A stretch of 7,500 bases of DNA from an uncultured Collinsella sp. (GTDB taxonomy: Bacteria > Actinomycetota > Coriobacteriia > Coriobacteriales > Coriobacteriaceae): contig CAKTWK010000057.1 in NCBI GenBank assembly GCA_934630735.1, forward strand, positions 1-7,500. The letters run 5' to 3'. A program made the position numbers and the translations under genes. This document shows positions 1 through 4,976 of this stretch, piece by piece. The notes under the pieces were generated by a model. That model did not search any database, had not been told where the DNA came from, and saw only the letters and a program-made list of their open reading frames with translations. Every line of letters begins with the position of its first letter. Within the stretch, counting starts at the first letter, position 1.

Positions 1-730
1 GGGCCGCCACGCGCTCGACGTCGGCGGGGTAGCGGTCGTAATACTGCTGCGTCTTGGCGGCCATGCGCGGGAAGGTGTGCGCGTAGACCTCGCTGGCGCT
101 CGCCGGAACGTGGGGGATGCCACCGCAGGTAAAGCTCGCCGCCACGCCCTCGGGGAAGAGTGACAGGTAGCTCAGCGTCAAAAAGCCGCCGTAGCTTTGG
201 CCGAGCGTTACCCACGGCTTGCCGCCAAAGCCCACCAGGCGCAGGTACTCAAAATCGCGCACGATGGAGCTGGCGAGGTGGCGCTTGAGGAAGTCCGCCT
301 GCGAGCGTGCGGCATCGGAGCCTGCTGCCTCGGCGCGCTCGCCCAGGGCCGCGATCGTGCGTCCGTCAACACAGCTGCTGCGTCCCGTGCCGCGCTGGTC
401 GGGAAGGACCACGCGGAAGTGTTTGACGGCCTCCTCAATCCAGCCGTCGCTCGTGGGCGACAGCGGACGCGGACTCTCGCCACCGGGGCCGCCCTGCAAA
501 AAGAGAAGGAGCGGCAGGTCGTCGTTGATGCGGTCGGGTGCGCAGACCACGCGGTAGAAGAGCTTGATGCTCTCGGGCGCGCCGGCGATGGGCGCCGGCA
601 TGGCGCCGCGGCGCATGGTGCTGCCGACCGCCAAAAGCATGGGTTCCAGGCCGCGCCAGTCGAGGGGGACATCGATGCTGTGGTCCTCGACGTAGAGGCC
701 GGGGACGTGGTACGAAGTGATGATGGCCAT
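1..730 (-). CDS. Alpha/beta hydrolase, prolyl aminopeptidase-like (partial, 3' end outside window)
   Basis: The first 243 codons are visible, reading leftward from ATG at 728-730; the C-terminus lies beyond the window edge. The protein shows the alpha/beta-hydrolase hallmarks in the right order: an oxyanion-hole type segment QGGPGGESPRP (about residues 79-89), DQRGTGRS (111-118), and the nucleophile elbow GQSYGG with the presumed catalytic serine at about residue 179. The catalytic Asp and His would lie in the missing part. The QGGPGxESPRP pattern is typical of the long (about 400+ residue) actinobacterial proline iminopeptidase-like S33 enzymes, which release N-terminal proline from peptides; exact substrate is inferred. 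There is no signal peptide, so it is probably cytoplasmic. The start is supported by a GGAAG sequence six bases upstream. It is divergent from proA, which may be a meaningful proline-related pairing. Confidence 0.85.
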   Translation of the reverse strand, partial: MAIITSYHVPGLYVEDHSIDVPLDWRGLEPMLLAVGSTMRRGAMPAPIAGAPESIKLFYRVVCAPDRINDDLPLLLFLQGGPGGESPRPLSPTSDGWIEEAVKHFRVVLPDQRGTGRSSCVDGRTIAALGERAEAAGSDAARSQADFLKRHLASSIVRDFEYLRLVGFGGKPWVTLGQSYGGFLTLSYLSLFPEGVAASFTCGGIPHVPASASEVYAHTFPRMAAKTQQYYDRYPADVERVAA

Positions 731-843
731 GCGATACTTCCGTTCGTTGCGGTGTTTCGGGTTGACCAATTCTACCGCCGCGCGCGAGGGCATGCACAAA
801 TCGGCTACCATGGTGGGCAAACTACTAAGAGAAAGGGCCGCCT
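731..843. promoter_or_regulatory. Divergent intergenic region between the hydrolase gene and proA
   Basis: This 113-bp gap must hold the promoters of both divergent genes. On the plus strand, TACCAT (806-811) could be a -10 for proA but has no good -35. It sits within the short palindrome ACCATGGT. A GAAAGGG ribosome binding site follows at 831-837, six bases before the proA ATG. On the minus strand TAGAAT (769-774 complement) could be a -10 for the hydrolase. Promoter assignments here are weak. Confidence 0.35.
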
Positions 844-2130
844 ATGTCGGTCGATATAGCCACGTATGTCCACGATCTTGCCGTTGCCGCCAAGGCAGCG
901 TCGGCCTCGCTTGCCACGGCGAGCGACGAGCAGCGCCAGGAGGCCGTGCGCGCCATGGCCGCGGCGCTGCGCGATGGTGCCGACTCCATCGTCGCCGCCA
1001 ACGAGCTCGATATGTCCGCCGCGCGCGATGCGGGGACCTCGGCGGGGCTCCTCGATCGCCTGTTGCTGACGCCCGAGCGCGTTGAGGGCATGGCCGCCGG
1101 CCTGGAGAAGCTCGCCGAGCTGCCCGATCCTGTCGGCCGCGTGCTCGACCATCGCGTGCTTGCAAGCGGTGTGGACCTTACGCGTGTGACTGTGCCGCTG
1201 GGTCTGGTTGCCATGGTCTACGAGGCGCGCCCCAACGTGACGGCCGATGCCGCGGGCATCTGCATCCGCACCGGCAACGCCTGCATCCTACGCGGCGGTT
1301 CGCTGGCCTATCACTCGTGCGCCATGATTTCCGAGTTGCTGGCCGATGCGCTCGAGGCCGAGGGTTTCCCGCGCGAGGCTATCTCGATGATCGAGTCCAC
1401 CGACCGCGAGGCCACCGGCGAGCTCATGAAGCTCCGCGGTATTGTCGATGTGCTCATTCCGCGCGGCGGCGCGGGCCTGATCCAGCGCTGCGTTCGCGAG
1501 TCGCTCGTACCGGTGATCGAGACGGGCACGGGCAACTGCCACATCTACGTGCATGAGTCGGCCGACTTTGATAAAGCGCTCAACATTATCGTCAATGCCA
1601 AGACGCAGCGCGTGGGCGTGTGCAATGCCGCCGAGTCGCTGCTGGTCGACCGCGCCGTGGCAGACACGTTTTTGCCCGTGGCTGTGGCTGTGCTGCACGA
1701 CCACGGCGTACTCATTCACGGCGACGAGGCCACGTGCGCCGCGTGCGCCGACGCTGGGCTTGCCGAGGGCGACGACTACGCGGCCGCGACCGAGGAGGAT
1801 TGGGGTCGCGAGTACCTGGCGCTCGAGATGAGCGTGAAAGTCGTGGCGAACGAGGACGAGGCCATCGTGCACATCAACCGCTATGGCACCATGCATTCCG
1901 AGGCCATTATCGCCGAGGACGCGGACGCTTGCGAGCGCTTCCTGGACAAGGTCGATGCCTCGGCCGTGTATGCCAACGCCAGCACGCGCTTCACCGACGG
2001 CGGCGAGTTTGGCCTGGGCGCCGAGATCGGCATCTCGACCCAAAAGCTCCACGCCCGCGGCCCCTTTGCCGCCGAGGCCCTCACCACCTACAAATACAAG
2101 CTCCGCGGCACCGGCCAGGTCCGCCCCTAA
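844..2130 (+). CDS. proA: Gamma-glutamyl phosphate reductase
   Basis: This is a full-length 428-residue ProA. It catalyses NADPH-dependent reduction of gamma-glutamyl phosphate to glutamate-5-semialdehyde, the second step of proline synthesis from glutamate, in the cytoplasm. Family signatures are visible: VYEARPNVT (about 125-133), RGGSLAYHS (150-158), the catalytic cysteine in GVCNAAESLLVDR (Cys260), and the C-terminal block TRFTDGGEFGLGAEIG (381-396) followed by STQKLHARGP (398-407). The length matches the family. ATG at 844 is preceded by GAAAGGG with a six-base spacer. proB is not adjacent: the gene upstream is a divergent hydrolase and the gene downstream is an HD protein, so proA seems to be its own transcription unit. 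The TAA stop is followed after one base-pair step by repeat copy 1 and then by a strong terminator. Confidence 0.97.
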   Translation: MSVDIATYVHDLAVAAKAASASLATASDEQRQEAVRAMAAALRDGADSIVAANELDMSAARDAGTSAGLLDRLLLTPERVEGMAAGLEKLAELPDPVGRVLDHRVLASGVDLTRVTVPLGLVAMVYEARPNVTADAAGICIRTGNACILRGGSLAYHSCAMISELLADALEAEGFPREAISMIESTDREATGELMKLRGIVDVLIPRGGAGLIQRCVRESLVPVIETGTGNCHIYVHESADFDKALNIIVNAKTQRVGVCNAAESLLVDRAVADTFLPVAVAVLHDHGVLIHGDEATCAACADAGLAEGDDYAAATEEDWGREYLALEMSVKVVANEDEAIVHINRYGTMHSEAIIAEDADACERFLDKVDASAVYANASTRFTDGGEFGLGAEIGISTQKLHARGPFAAEALTTYKYKLRGTGQVRP

Positions 2131-2176
2131 ACCTGCCAAAAAGGGACAGGTTTATTTTGGCAGGTTTTATCTGCGG
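2131..2176 (+). repeat. REP-like 3'-UTR repeat, copy 1 (after proA)
   Basis: This 46-bp unit begins immediately after the proA TAA and is identical to copy 2 (2901-2946) along its whole length. Its first 43 bases are identical to copy 3 (4107-4149, inverted). It contains a perfect inverted repeat, CCTGCCAAAA (2132-2141) and TTTTGGCAGG (2155-2164), with a 13-base loop containing GGGACAGG, and TTTTAT follows the right arm. It can therefore fold as an intrinsic-terminator-like hairpin in the proA transcript. It is likely a REP-type palindrome mobilised by a RAYT protein; the RAYT gene nearby supports this, but the link is inferred. Confidence 0.9.
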
Positions 2177-2180
2177 TTTT

Positions 2181-2209
2181 GCCGGGCGACACGTTCGCCC
2201 GGCTTTTTT
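2181..2209 (+). terminator. Intrinsic terminator of proA
   Basis: A perfect 9-bp GC-rich stem, GCCGGGCGA (2181-2189) with TCGCCCGGC (2195-2203), closes a 5-base loop and is followed by six T (2204-2209). It lies four bases beyond repeat copy 1. It is probably the native proA terminator, with the repeat lying between it and the stop codon. Confidence 0.9.
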
Positions 2210-2229
2210 CTCCGCATGCCTTTTCTGCC

Positions 2230-2261
2230 TTTCGACTTGGCCCGCGTCGATATACGATAGT
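2230..2261 (+). promoter_or_regulatory. Candidate promoter of the HD hydrolase gene
   Basis: Between the proA terminator and the HD gene the sequence holds -10-like hexamers TACGAT (2253-2258) and GATAGT (2256-2261). TCGACT (2232-2237) lies 18 bases before GATAGT and matches four of six -35 positions. A promoter is expected here because a strong terminator precedes it, but the precise boxes are uncertain. Confidence 0.35.
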
Positions 2262-2289
2262 GACACCGTGTCCTAGCACTGACTCACCT

Positions 2290-2294
2290 GGAGG
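2290..2294 (+). promoter_or_regulatory. Ribosome binding site fixing the HD gene start
   Basis: GGAGG lies seven bases before ATG 2302. The open frame extends upstream to 2179 through the proA terminator, but only this ATG has a ribosome binding site and it begins the part of the protein that resembles the family. Confidence 0.85.
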
Positions 2295-2301
2295 TACTGC
2301 C

Positions 2302-2901
2302 ATGTCCCAGACGCTTTCCGCCGGAATCACCCGCGACCGCGCGTTTGAACTGCTCAACGAGCACAACAAGGACCCGTTCCACATCACGCACGGCGAGACC
2401 GTCGAGGGCACCATGCGCTACTTTGCGCGCGAGTTCGACCCCGAAAACGAAGAGTTTTGGGGCATTGTCGGCCTTTTGCATGATCTGGATTGGGAGGAGC
2501 ATGAGGACGACCCCATGAACCACACCATCTATGCCGCCGAGATTCTCGAGGGTGAGGGTGCGACTCCCGAGCTTATCCGTGCCATCCAGACGCACACGTC
2601 CGACTTTAACTCTTCACTGCCCAGGCCCGAGCTGCAGATGGAAAAGATCCTGTTTGCCTGCGACGAGCTCACCGGCCTGATCGGCGCCGCCGTCATCATG
2701 CGCCCGAGCAAGAGCGTCATGGACTTTACGACCAAGTCGCTCAAAAAGAAATTCAAGGACAAGCGCTTTGCCGCCGGCTGCTCGCGCGATGTAATTTCGC
2801 AGGGCGCCGAGATGCTGGGCTGGGAGCTACCCGAGCTCTTCGACCGCACCATCGCGGCCATGCAGTCCTTCGCGCCCGATCGCGACACCTTCCAGGCCTA
2901 A
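2302..2901 (+). CDS. HD-superfamily hydrolase (COG2316-like), specific substrate unknown
   Basis: This 199-residue soluble protein has a compact HD domain. Candidate metal ligands are His30 (FHITHGE), the His60-Asp61 pair in GLLHDLDWEEH, His74 (PMNHT), His98 (QTHTSD) and Asp121 in ACDELTGLI. The C-terminal half carries the strongly characteristic stretch MRPSKSVMDF (about 133-142), then a lysine-rich KSLKKKFKDKRFAAG segment (145-159) and GAEMLGWEL (168-176). This architecture matches the 'predicted HD superfamily hydrolase' group that is widespread in anaerobic Firmicutes and Actinobacteria and has no settled function. HD enzymes are usually phosphohydrolases acting on nucleotides, so a phosphohydrolase role is plausible but not shown. 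The gene stands alone between terminators. Its TAA stop shares its last base with repeat copy 2. Confidence 0.9.
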   Translation: MSQTLSAGITRDRAFELLNEHNKDPFHITHGETVEGTMRYFAREFDPENEEFWGIVGLLHDLDWEEHEDDPMNHTIYAAEILEGEGATPELIRAIQTHTSDFNSSLPRPELQMEKILFACDELTGLIGAAVIMRPSKSVMDFTTKSLKKKFKDKRFAAGCSRDVISQGAEMLGWELPELFDRTIAAMQSFAPDRDTFQA

Positions 2902-2946
2902 CCTGCCAAAAAGGGACAGGTTTATTTTGGCAGGTTTTATCTGCGG
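2901..2946 (+). repeat. REP-like 3'-UTR repeat, copy 2 (after the HD gene)
   Basis: Identical to copy 1 over 46 bp. The first base of the repeat is the last A of the HD gene's TAA stop. The inverted repeat arms are 2902-2911 and 2925-2934, followed by TTTTAT. The final CGG (2944-2946) is also the start of the next terminator stem, so the true repeat may end at 2943, which agrees with the shorter match to copy 3. Confidence 0.9.
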
Positions 2947-2992
2947 AAACGCCTCCGTTGTAGTTCTTAGCTGCGGAGGCGTTTCCGTTTTC
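2944..2992 (+). terminator. Intrinsic terminator of the HD gene
   Basis: A perfect 14-bp stem, CGGAAACGCCTCCG (2944-2957) with CGGAGGCGTTTCCG (2974-2987), has a 16-base loop and is followed by TTTTC. It directly abuts repeat copy 2, so the transcript end carries two consecutive hairpins. Confidence 0.88.
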
Positions 2993-3023
2993 TTGTGACG
3001 CCTCGGGACTATTCTGTCGTTGC

Positions 3024-3031
3024 CGGCAGGT
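3024..3031. repeat. CGGCAGGT motif just downstream of the RAYT stop codon
   Basis: CGGCAGGT here and ACCTGCCG at 3879-3886 form an 8-bp inverted pair flanking the RAYT gene. Read on the RAYT coding strand, the TAG stop is followed by two bases and then ACCTGCCG, echoing the stop-ACCTGCC arrangement of the three full repeats. A GACAG also follows, as in the repeat, but the rest does not match. It could be a degenerate repeat end or coincidence. Confidence 0.4.
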
Positions 3032-3033
3032 GA

Positions 3034-3792
3034 CTATGCGGCATTCTTTATAATCCACGTTCCCAACCCGGTTAATAACTGAACCTGTTTGATCGTCAGC
3101 CCTTCTTTTCGAAGGGCCAGTATCGCTTCGTTGCGAAGTGCCTTGGAGATGGATTTGAGTTCTGTGGGCGCACATCCCGCGACGTTTTGCACGACTGCCG
3201 CACCAAATTCACTTAGATCTTCCTCTCGCACTTTTGCCGTTGCGCTCGGACGATAGGGCAGCGTGGGTACACTTTTCATGAACTTGAGATATGAGCGCGG
3301 CGTCGGAAAAAGTGCGTCGACAACGTCCCCGGTGACATGCGGCCGAGACCTTGCTCCCATTAGGTACTCACGATGGCTGCTCCATGGATAGTCGTCATAT
3401 GTCGCCAGTCCTGCTTTTTGAGGATTCAAATGAATATATCGAATTGCTTCGAGCAGATACTCCTCCGATTTAATCGGCGAATCCCAGAAGCGCTCCTGAA
3501 ATACGTGGCCGATATGACCCGCGCGTGCATTGTACCTGCCCGCATACGATACGGCTATCGCGTGCATCGCGTCGCTCTTGCGGTCGTCCGGATCGTCGAC
3601 GAGCAGATGAATGTGATTTCCCATAAGGCACCAAGCGATAAGCTCAATATTGTGTTTGGGGAGGATCGCATCGAGGATTTGAAGCAAGGCGATTCGGTCC
3701 TCGTCACCGTCAAACAGCAATTGCCCTCCGTTCCCGCGCAATGTGACGTGGAAAAAACCAGTCGGTGACTTTGAACGAGGTTTTCTCGGCAT
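3034..3792 (-). CDS. REP-associated tyrosine transposase-like protein (RAYT, Y1 HUH family)
   Basis: This 252-residue protein belongs to the Y1/IS200-like transposase superfamily, in the branch of single-copy REP-associated transposases that nick single-stranded DNA at palindromes. Visible signatures are FFHVTLRGN (13-21), the metal-binding HUH motif in GNHIHLLV (His60, His62), GHVFQERFWDSPI (95-107), and the catalytic tyrosine in RYIHLNPQKAGL (Tyr119). The C-terminal part (about 210-250) ends in a helix-turn-helix-like segment, LTIKQVQLLTGL. All key residues are present, so it appears intact. ATG 3792 is preceded by AGGAGG with a four-base spacer. The gene is more AT-rich than its neighbours and lies between two inverted copies of the 43-bp repeat. 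No second transposition gene or full IS ends are seen, which favours RAYT over a classic IS200/IS605 element. Confidence 0.88.
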   Translation of the reverse strand: MPRKPRSKSPTGFFHVTLRGNGGQLLFDGDEDRIALLQILDAILPKHNIELIAWCLMGNHIHLLVDDPDDRKSDAMHAIAVSYAGRYNARAGHIGHVFQERFWDSPIKSEEYLLEAIRYIHLNPQKAGLATYDDYPWSSHREYLMGARSRPHVTGDVVDALFPTPRSYLKFMKSVPTLPYRPSATAKVREEDLSEFGAAVVQNVAGCAPTELKSISKALRNEAILALRKEGLTIKQVQLLTGLGTWIIKNAA

Positions 3793-3866
3793 GGCCCCTC
3801 CTTTTAGCTCGGATGGGCTGAAGATACCTTATTGGGAGGTATTGGTTGTCGAGATTCAGTTCACCG

Positions 3867-3895
3867 ACTATAGCTGCTACCTGCCGAAATGTTAT
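3867..3895 (-). promoter_or_regulatory. Candidate RAYT promoter with embedded ACCTGCCG motif
   Basis: Read on the minus strand, ATAACA (3890-3895) and TATAGT (3867-3872) are separated by 17 bases, matching four and five of six consensus positions. The spacer holds CGGCAGGTAG (3877-3886), the same GGCAGGT core found at the foot of the repeat hairpins and after the RAYT stop codon. If the RAYT protein binds this core, it could repress its own transcription; that is inference. Confidence 0.45.
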
Positions 3896-4037
3896 TGCGT
3901 TTTCAAATTGATGCTTTTTAATGGTAATTGAGCGGGGTGAGAGCCCTCGATGCGGATGCGGACGTTGCCAGCGTCGAGCTGGATTGTTCTTGTGTGAAGA
4001 CGTCGCAAATGGGCTTCACGCATTTCTACGTAGATAG
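3896..4037. other. Intergenic stretch upstream of the RAYT gene
   Basis: No gene is supported here. It holds an AT-rich segment (3897-3931) and a 10-bp palindrome TCTACGTAGA (4025-4034) nested in TTTCTA/TAGAAA (4023-4040), adjacent to the carD terminator. No known RNA is recognised. Confidence 0.5.
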
Positions 4038-4082
4038 AAAAATGGCCGGGCGCTCAAAATAAAACGGAGCGCCCGGCCATTT
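4038..4082 (-). terminator. Intrinsic terminator of carD
   Basis: A perfect 16-bp stem pairs 4040-4055 with 4067-4082 (core GGCCGGGCGCTC / GAGCGCCCGGCC) around an 11-base loop. On the minus strand the stem runs into five T (complement of 4038-4042), so it terminates transcription coming from carD. The plus side has only three T, so it is mainly minus-oriented. Confidence 0.9.
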
Positions 4083-4106
4083 ACTAATTGTTCATCGACG
4101 TTTGGC

Positions 4107-4149
4107 CAGATAAAACCTGCCAAAATAAACCTGTCCCTTTTTGGCAGGT
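4107..4149 (-). repeat. REP-like 3'-UTR repeat, copy 3 (after carD, inverted)
   Basis: On the minus strand these 43 bases are identical to the first 43 of copies 1 and 2, including both 10-base arms of the hairpin. The first base of the repeat is the last A of the carD TAA stop (4149-4151 on the complement). It sits between the stop codon and the carD terminator, with the same orientation relative to its gene as the other two copies. Confidence 0.9.
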
Positions 4150-4634
4150 TAGTTGAGGGCGGCTTGGGCTAGGCGGGCTTCGGCGTCCTCCTCGGTGACG
4201 CCCAGGGCCACAGCGAACTCCTCGATGGAGCGGCGCTTGGCTTCCTTGAGTACGCGCATGTAGTAAGAGCTGGGCTTTTTATCTGCTTCCTCGGCCTGGC
4301 GAATACGGTGCATCATAGTTTTTGCCACGCGGACCGTCTCGGGCGCACCCAGCTTGAGCTGCTGCTTAAAGTGCGTCTCCTCGAGTGAGCTGTTGCGCTC
4401 GGTAAAGGTGTCGCACTCCAGCTCGTCGTAGTGGCTCAGCAAGTGCTCGGCATCTTGCTGGGAGATGGCGGCGTGCAAACGATCGGCCTGCGCCACGGGG
4501 TACATGAGGATCGTCTGCGCATGCCCCTGCTTGGTCTCGAGCAACAGCATGGGCTGAGGCGTGTCGTCCCTAAAACCGACGACGGTGCAGACTCCCTGAC
4601 CCGGATGAATGACGTGTTGACCGATTGAGAACAT
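4149..4634 (-). CDS. CarD/CdnL-family transcriptional regulator
   Basis: This 161-residue protein matches the length of mycobacterial-type CarD. The N-terminal region (about 1-55; FSIGQHVIHPGQGVCTVVGF) is the RNA-polymerase-interacting Tudor-like domain, which in the family contacts the beta subunit and stabilises the open promoter complex. The rest is helical, with charged segments around EEADKKPSSYYMRVLKEAKRR and a C-terminal FAVALGVTEEDAEARLAQ helix pair; in the family this half binds DNA near the -10 upstream edge. It is expected to act globally on rRNA and housekeeping promoters. ATG 4634 is preceded by GGAGG with a four-base spacer. It is divergent from argS, sharing a 342-bp intergenic region. 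Whether it is the main CarD of the genome or a paralogue cannot be seen here. Confidence 0.9.
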   Translation of the reverse strand: MFSIGQHVIHPGQGVCTVVGFRDDTPQPMLLLETKQGHAQTILMYPVAQADRLHAAISQQDAEHLLSHYDELECDTFTERNSSLEETHFKQQLKLGAPETVRVAKTMMHRIRQAEEADKKPSSYYMRVLKEAKRRSIEEFAVALGVTEEDAEARLAQAALN

Positions 4635-4648
4635 GCTACCTCCAACTT

Positions 4649-4692
4649 ATACGAATTTGCGTATGTTAAGAATACCACGTTGACGTGCGCAA
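4649..4692 (-). promoter_or_regulatory. Candidate carD promoter and overlapping inverted repeat
   Basis: On the minus strand TTGCGC (4687-4692) and TAACAT (4663-4668) are 18 bases apart and could be -35/-10 boxes. Just downstream is the inverted repeat ATACG (4649-4653) and CGTAT (4660-4664), separated by six bases and close to the predicted start of transcription. It could be an operator; the binding factor is unknown. Confidence 0.35.
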
Positions 4693-4734
4693 ACCATTAC
4701 TTTATGCAGGAAAAGCACACAACTCCGATAGGTT

Positions 4735-4751
4735 AGAGTATTCGATACTCT
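4735..4751. promoter_or_regulatory. Perfect inverted repeat between carD and argS
   Basis: AGAGTAT (4735-4741) and ATACTCT (4745-4751) are a perfect 7-bp inverted repeat around TCG. There is no T-run, so it is not a terminator. It lies in the middle of the divergent region and looks like an operator site or a small stem. A second palindrome, TGCATATGCA, is at 4851-4860. Confidence 0.4.
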
Positions 4752-4880
4752 GAGCGGTTCATGCACATGTTTATGCATTTCCAGAACGTGTATAAACTGC
4801 AGGCAAACCGTCAACTTTGTACAGCCGCGCAAGAGCGGTAGTCATTTTTGTGCATATGCAATATCTATTAGCTTTACCCT

Positions 4881-4909
4881 ACGACAGTAGCTACCGCTTG
4901 TGATAGAGT
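4881..4909 (+). promoter_or_regulatory. Candidate argS promoter (extended -10)
   Basis: ACGACA (4881-4886) and TAGAGT (4904-4909) each match four of six consensus positions with ideal 17-base spacing. TG at 4901-4902, one base before the -10, makes an extended -10 motif. Transcription would start near 4916, giving a leader of about 60 bases. No T-box or other riboswitch is recognisable in so short a leader. Confidence 0.55.
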
Positions 4910-4965
4910 GCTACAAACTCTGGCTTTTGCCCTACGAGTGACCAAGAGCTCGGGGGCTTTAACAC

Positions 4966-4972
4966 AAGGAGG
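4966..4972 (+). promoter_or_regulatory. Ribosome binding site fixing the argS start at 4977
   Basis: AAGGAGG, the strongest such site in the window, lies four bases before ATG 4977. The frame stays open upstream to a GTG at 4908, but that codon overlaps the predicted -10 box and has no binding site. Confidence 0.9.
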
Positions 4973-4976
4973 ATCT

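Noticed and set aside
197..859. 220-codon plus-strand frame over the hydrolase gene and into proA
   Set aside because: Opposite to the hydrolase gene that has catalytic motifs in order; it also overlaps the proA start.
1288..2139. 283-codon minus-strand frame opposite proA
   Set aside because: Shadow of proA in a high-GC gene; composition and absence of motifs give no support.
2753..3175. 140-codon minus-strand frame
   Set aside because: Runs through the RAYT 3' end, the HD terminator and repeat copy 2 and into the HD gene antisense; not a real gene.
3373..3768. 131-codon plus-strand frame opposite the RAYT gene
   Set aside because: Antisense shadow; the minus strand carries the HUH and catalytic tyrosine motifs.
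2901..4149. Classic IS200/IS605 insertion sequence with defined ends
   Set aside because: The protein is longer than typical IS200 TnpA and has RAYT-like features. The flanking repeats also occur away from the gene, and no TnpB is present.
2131..4149. CRISPR array
   Set aside because: Only three repeat copies, at irregular distances of hundreds of bases, one inverted and separated by genes.
4761..4900. Short upstream frames (22 codons at 4761, 14 codons at 4856) as possible leader peptides for argS
   Set aside because: No ribosome binding sites, few arginine codons, and both lie essentially upstream of the best argS promoter.
4910..4976. T-box or other riboswitch in the argS leader
   Set aside because: The predicted leader is about 60 bases, too short for a T-box, and no conserved T-box sequence or terminator/antiterminator pair is seen. 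Only a weak, interrupted stem is possible.
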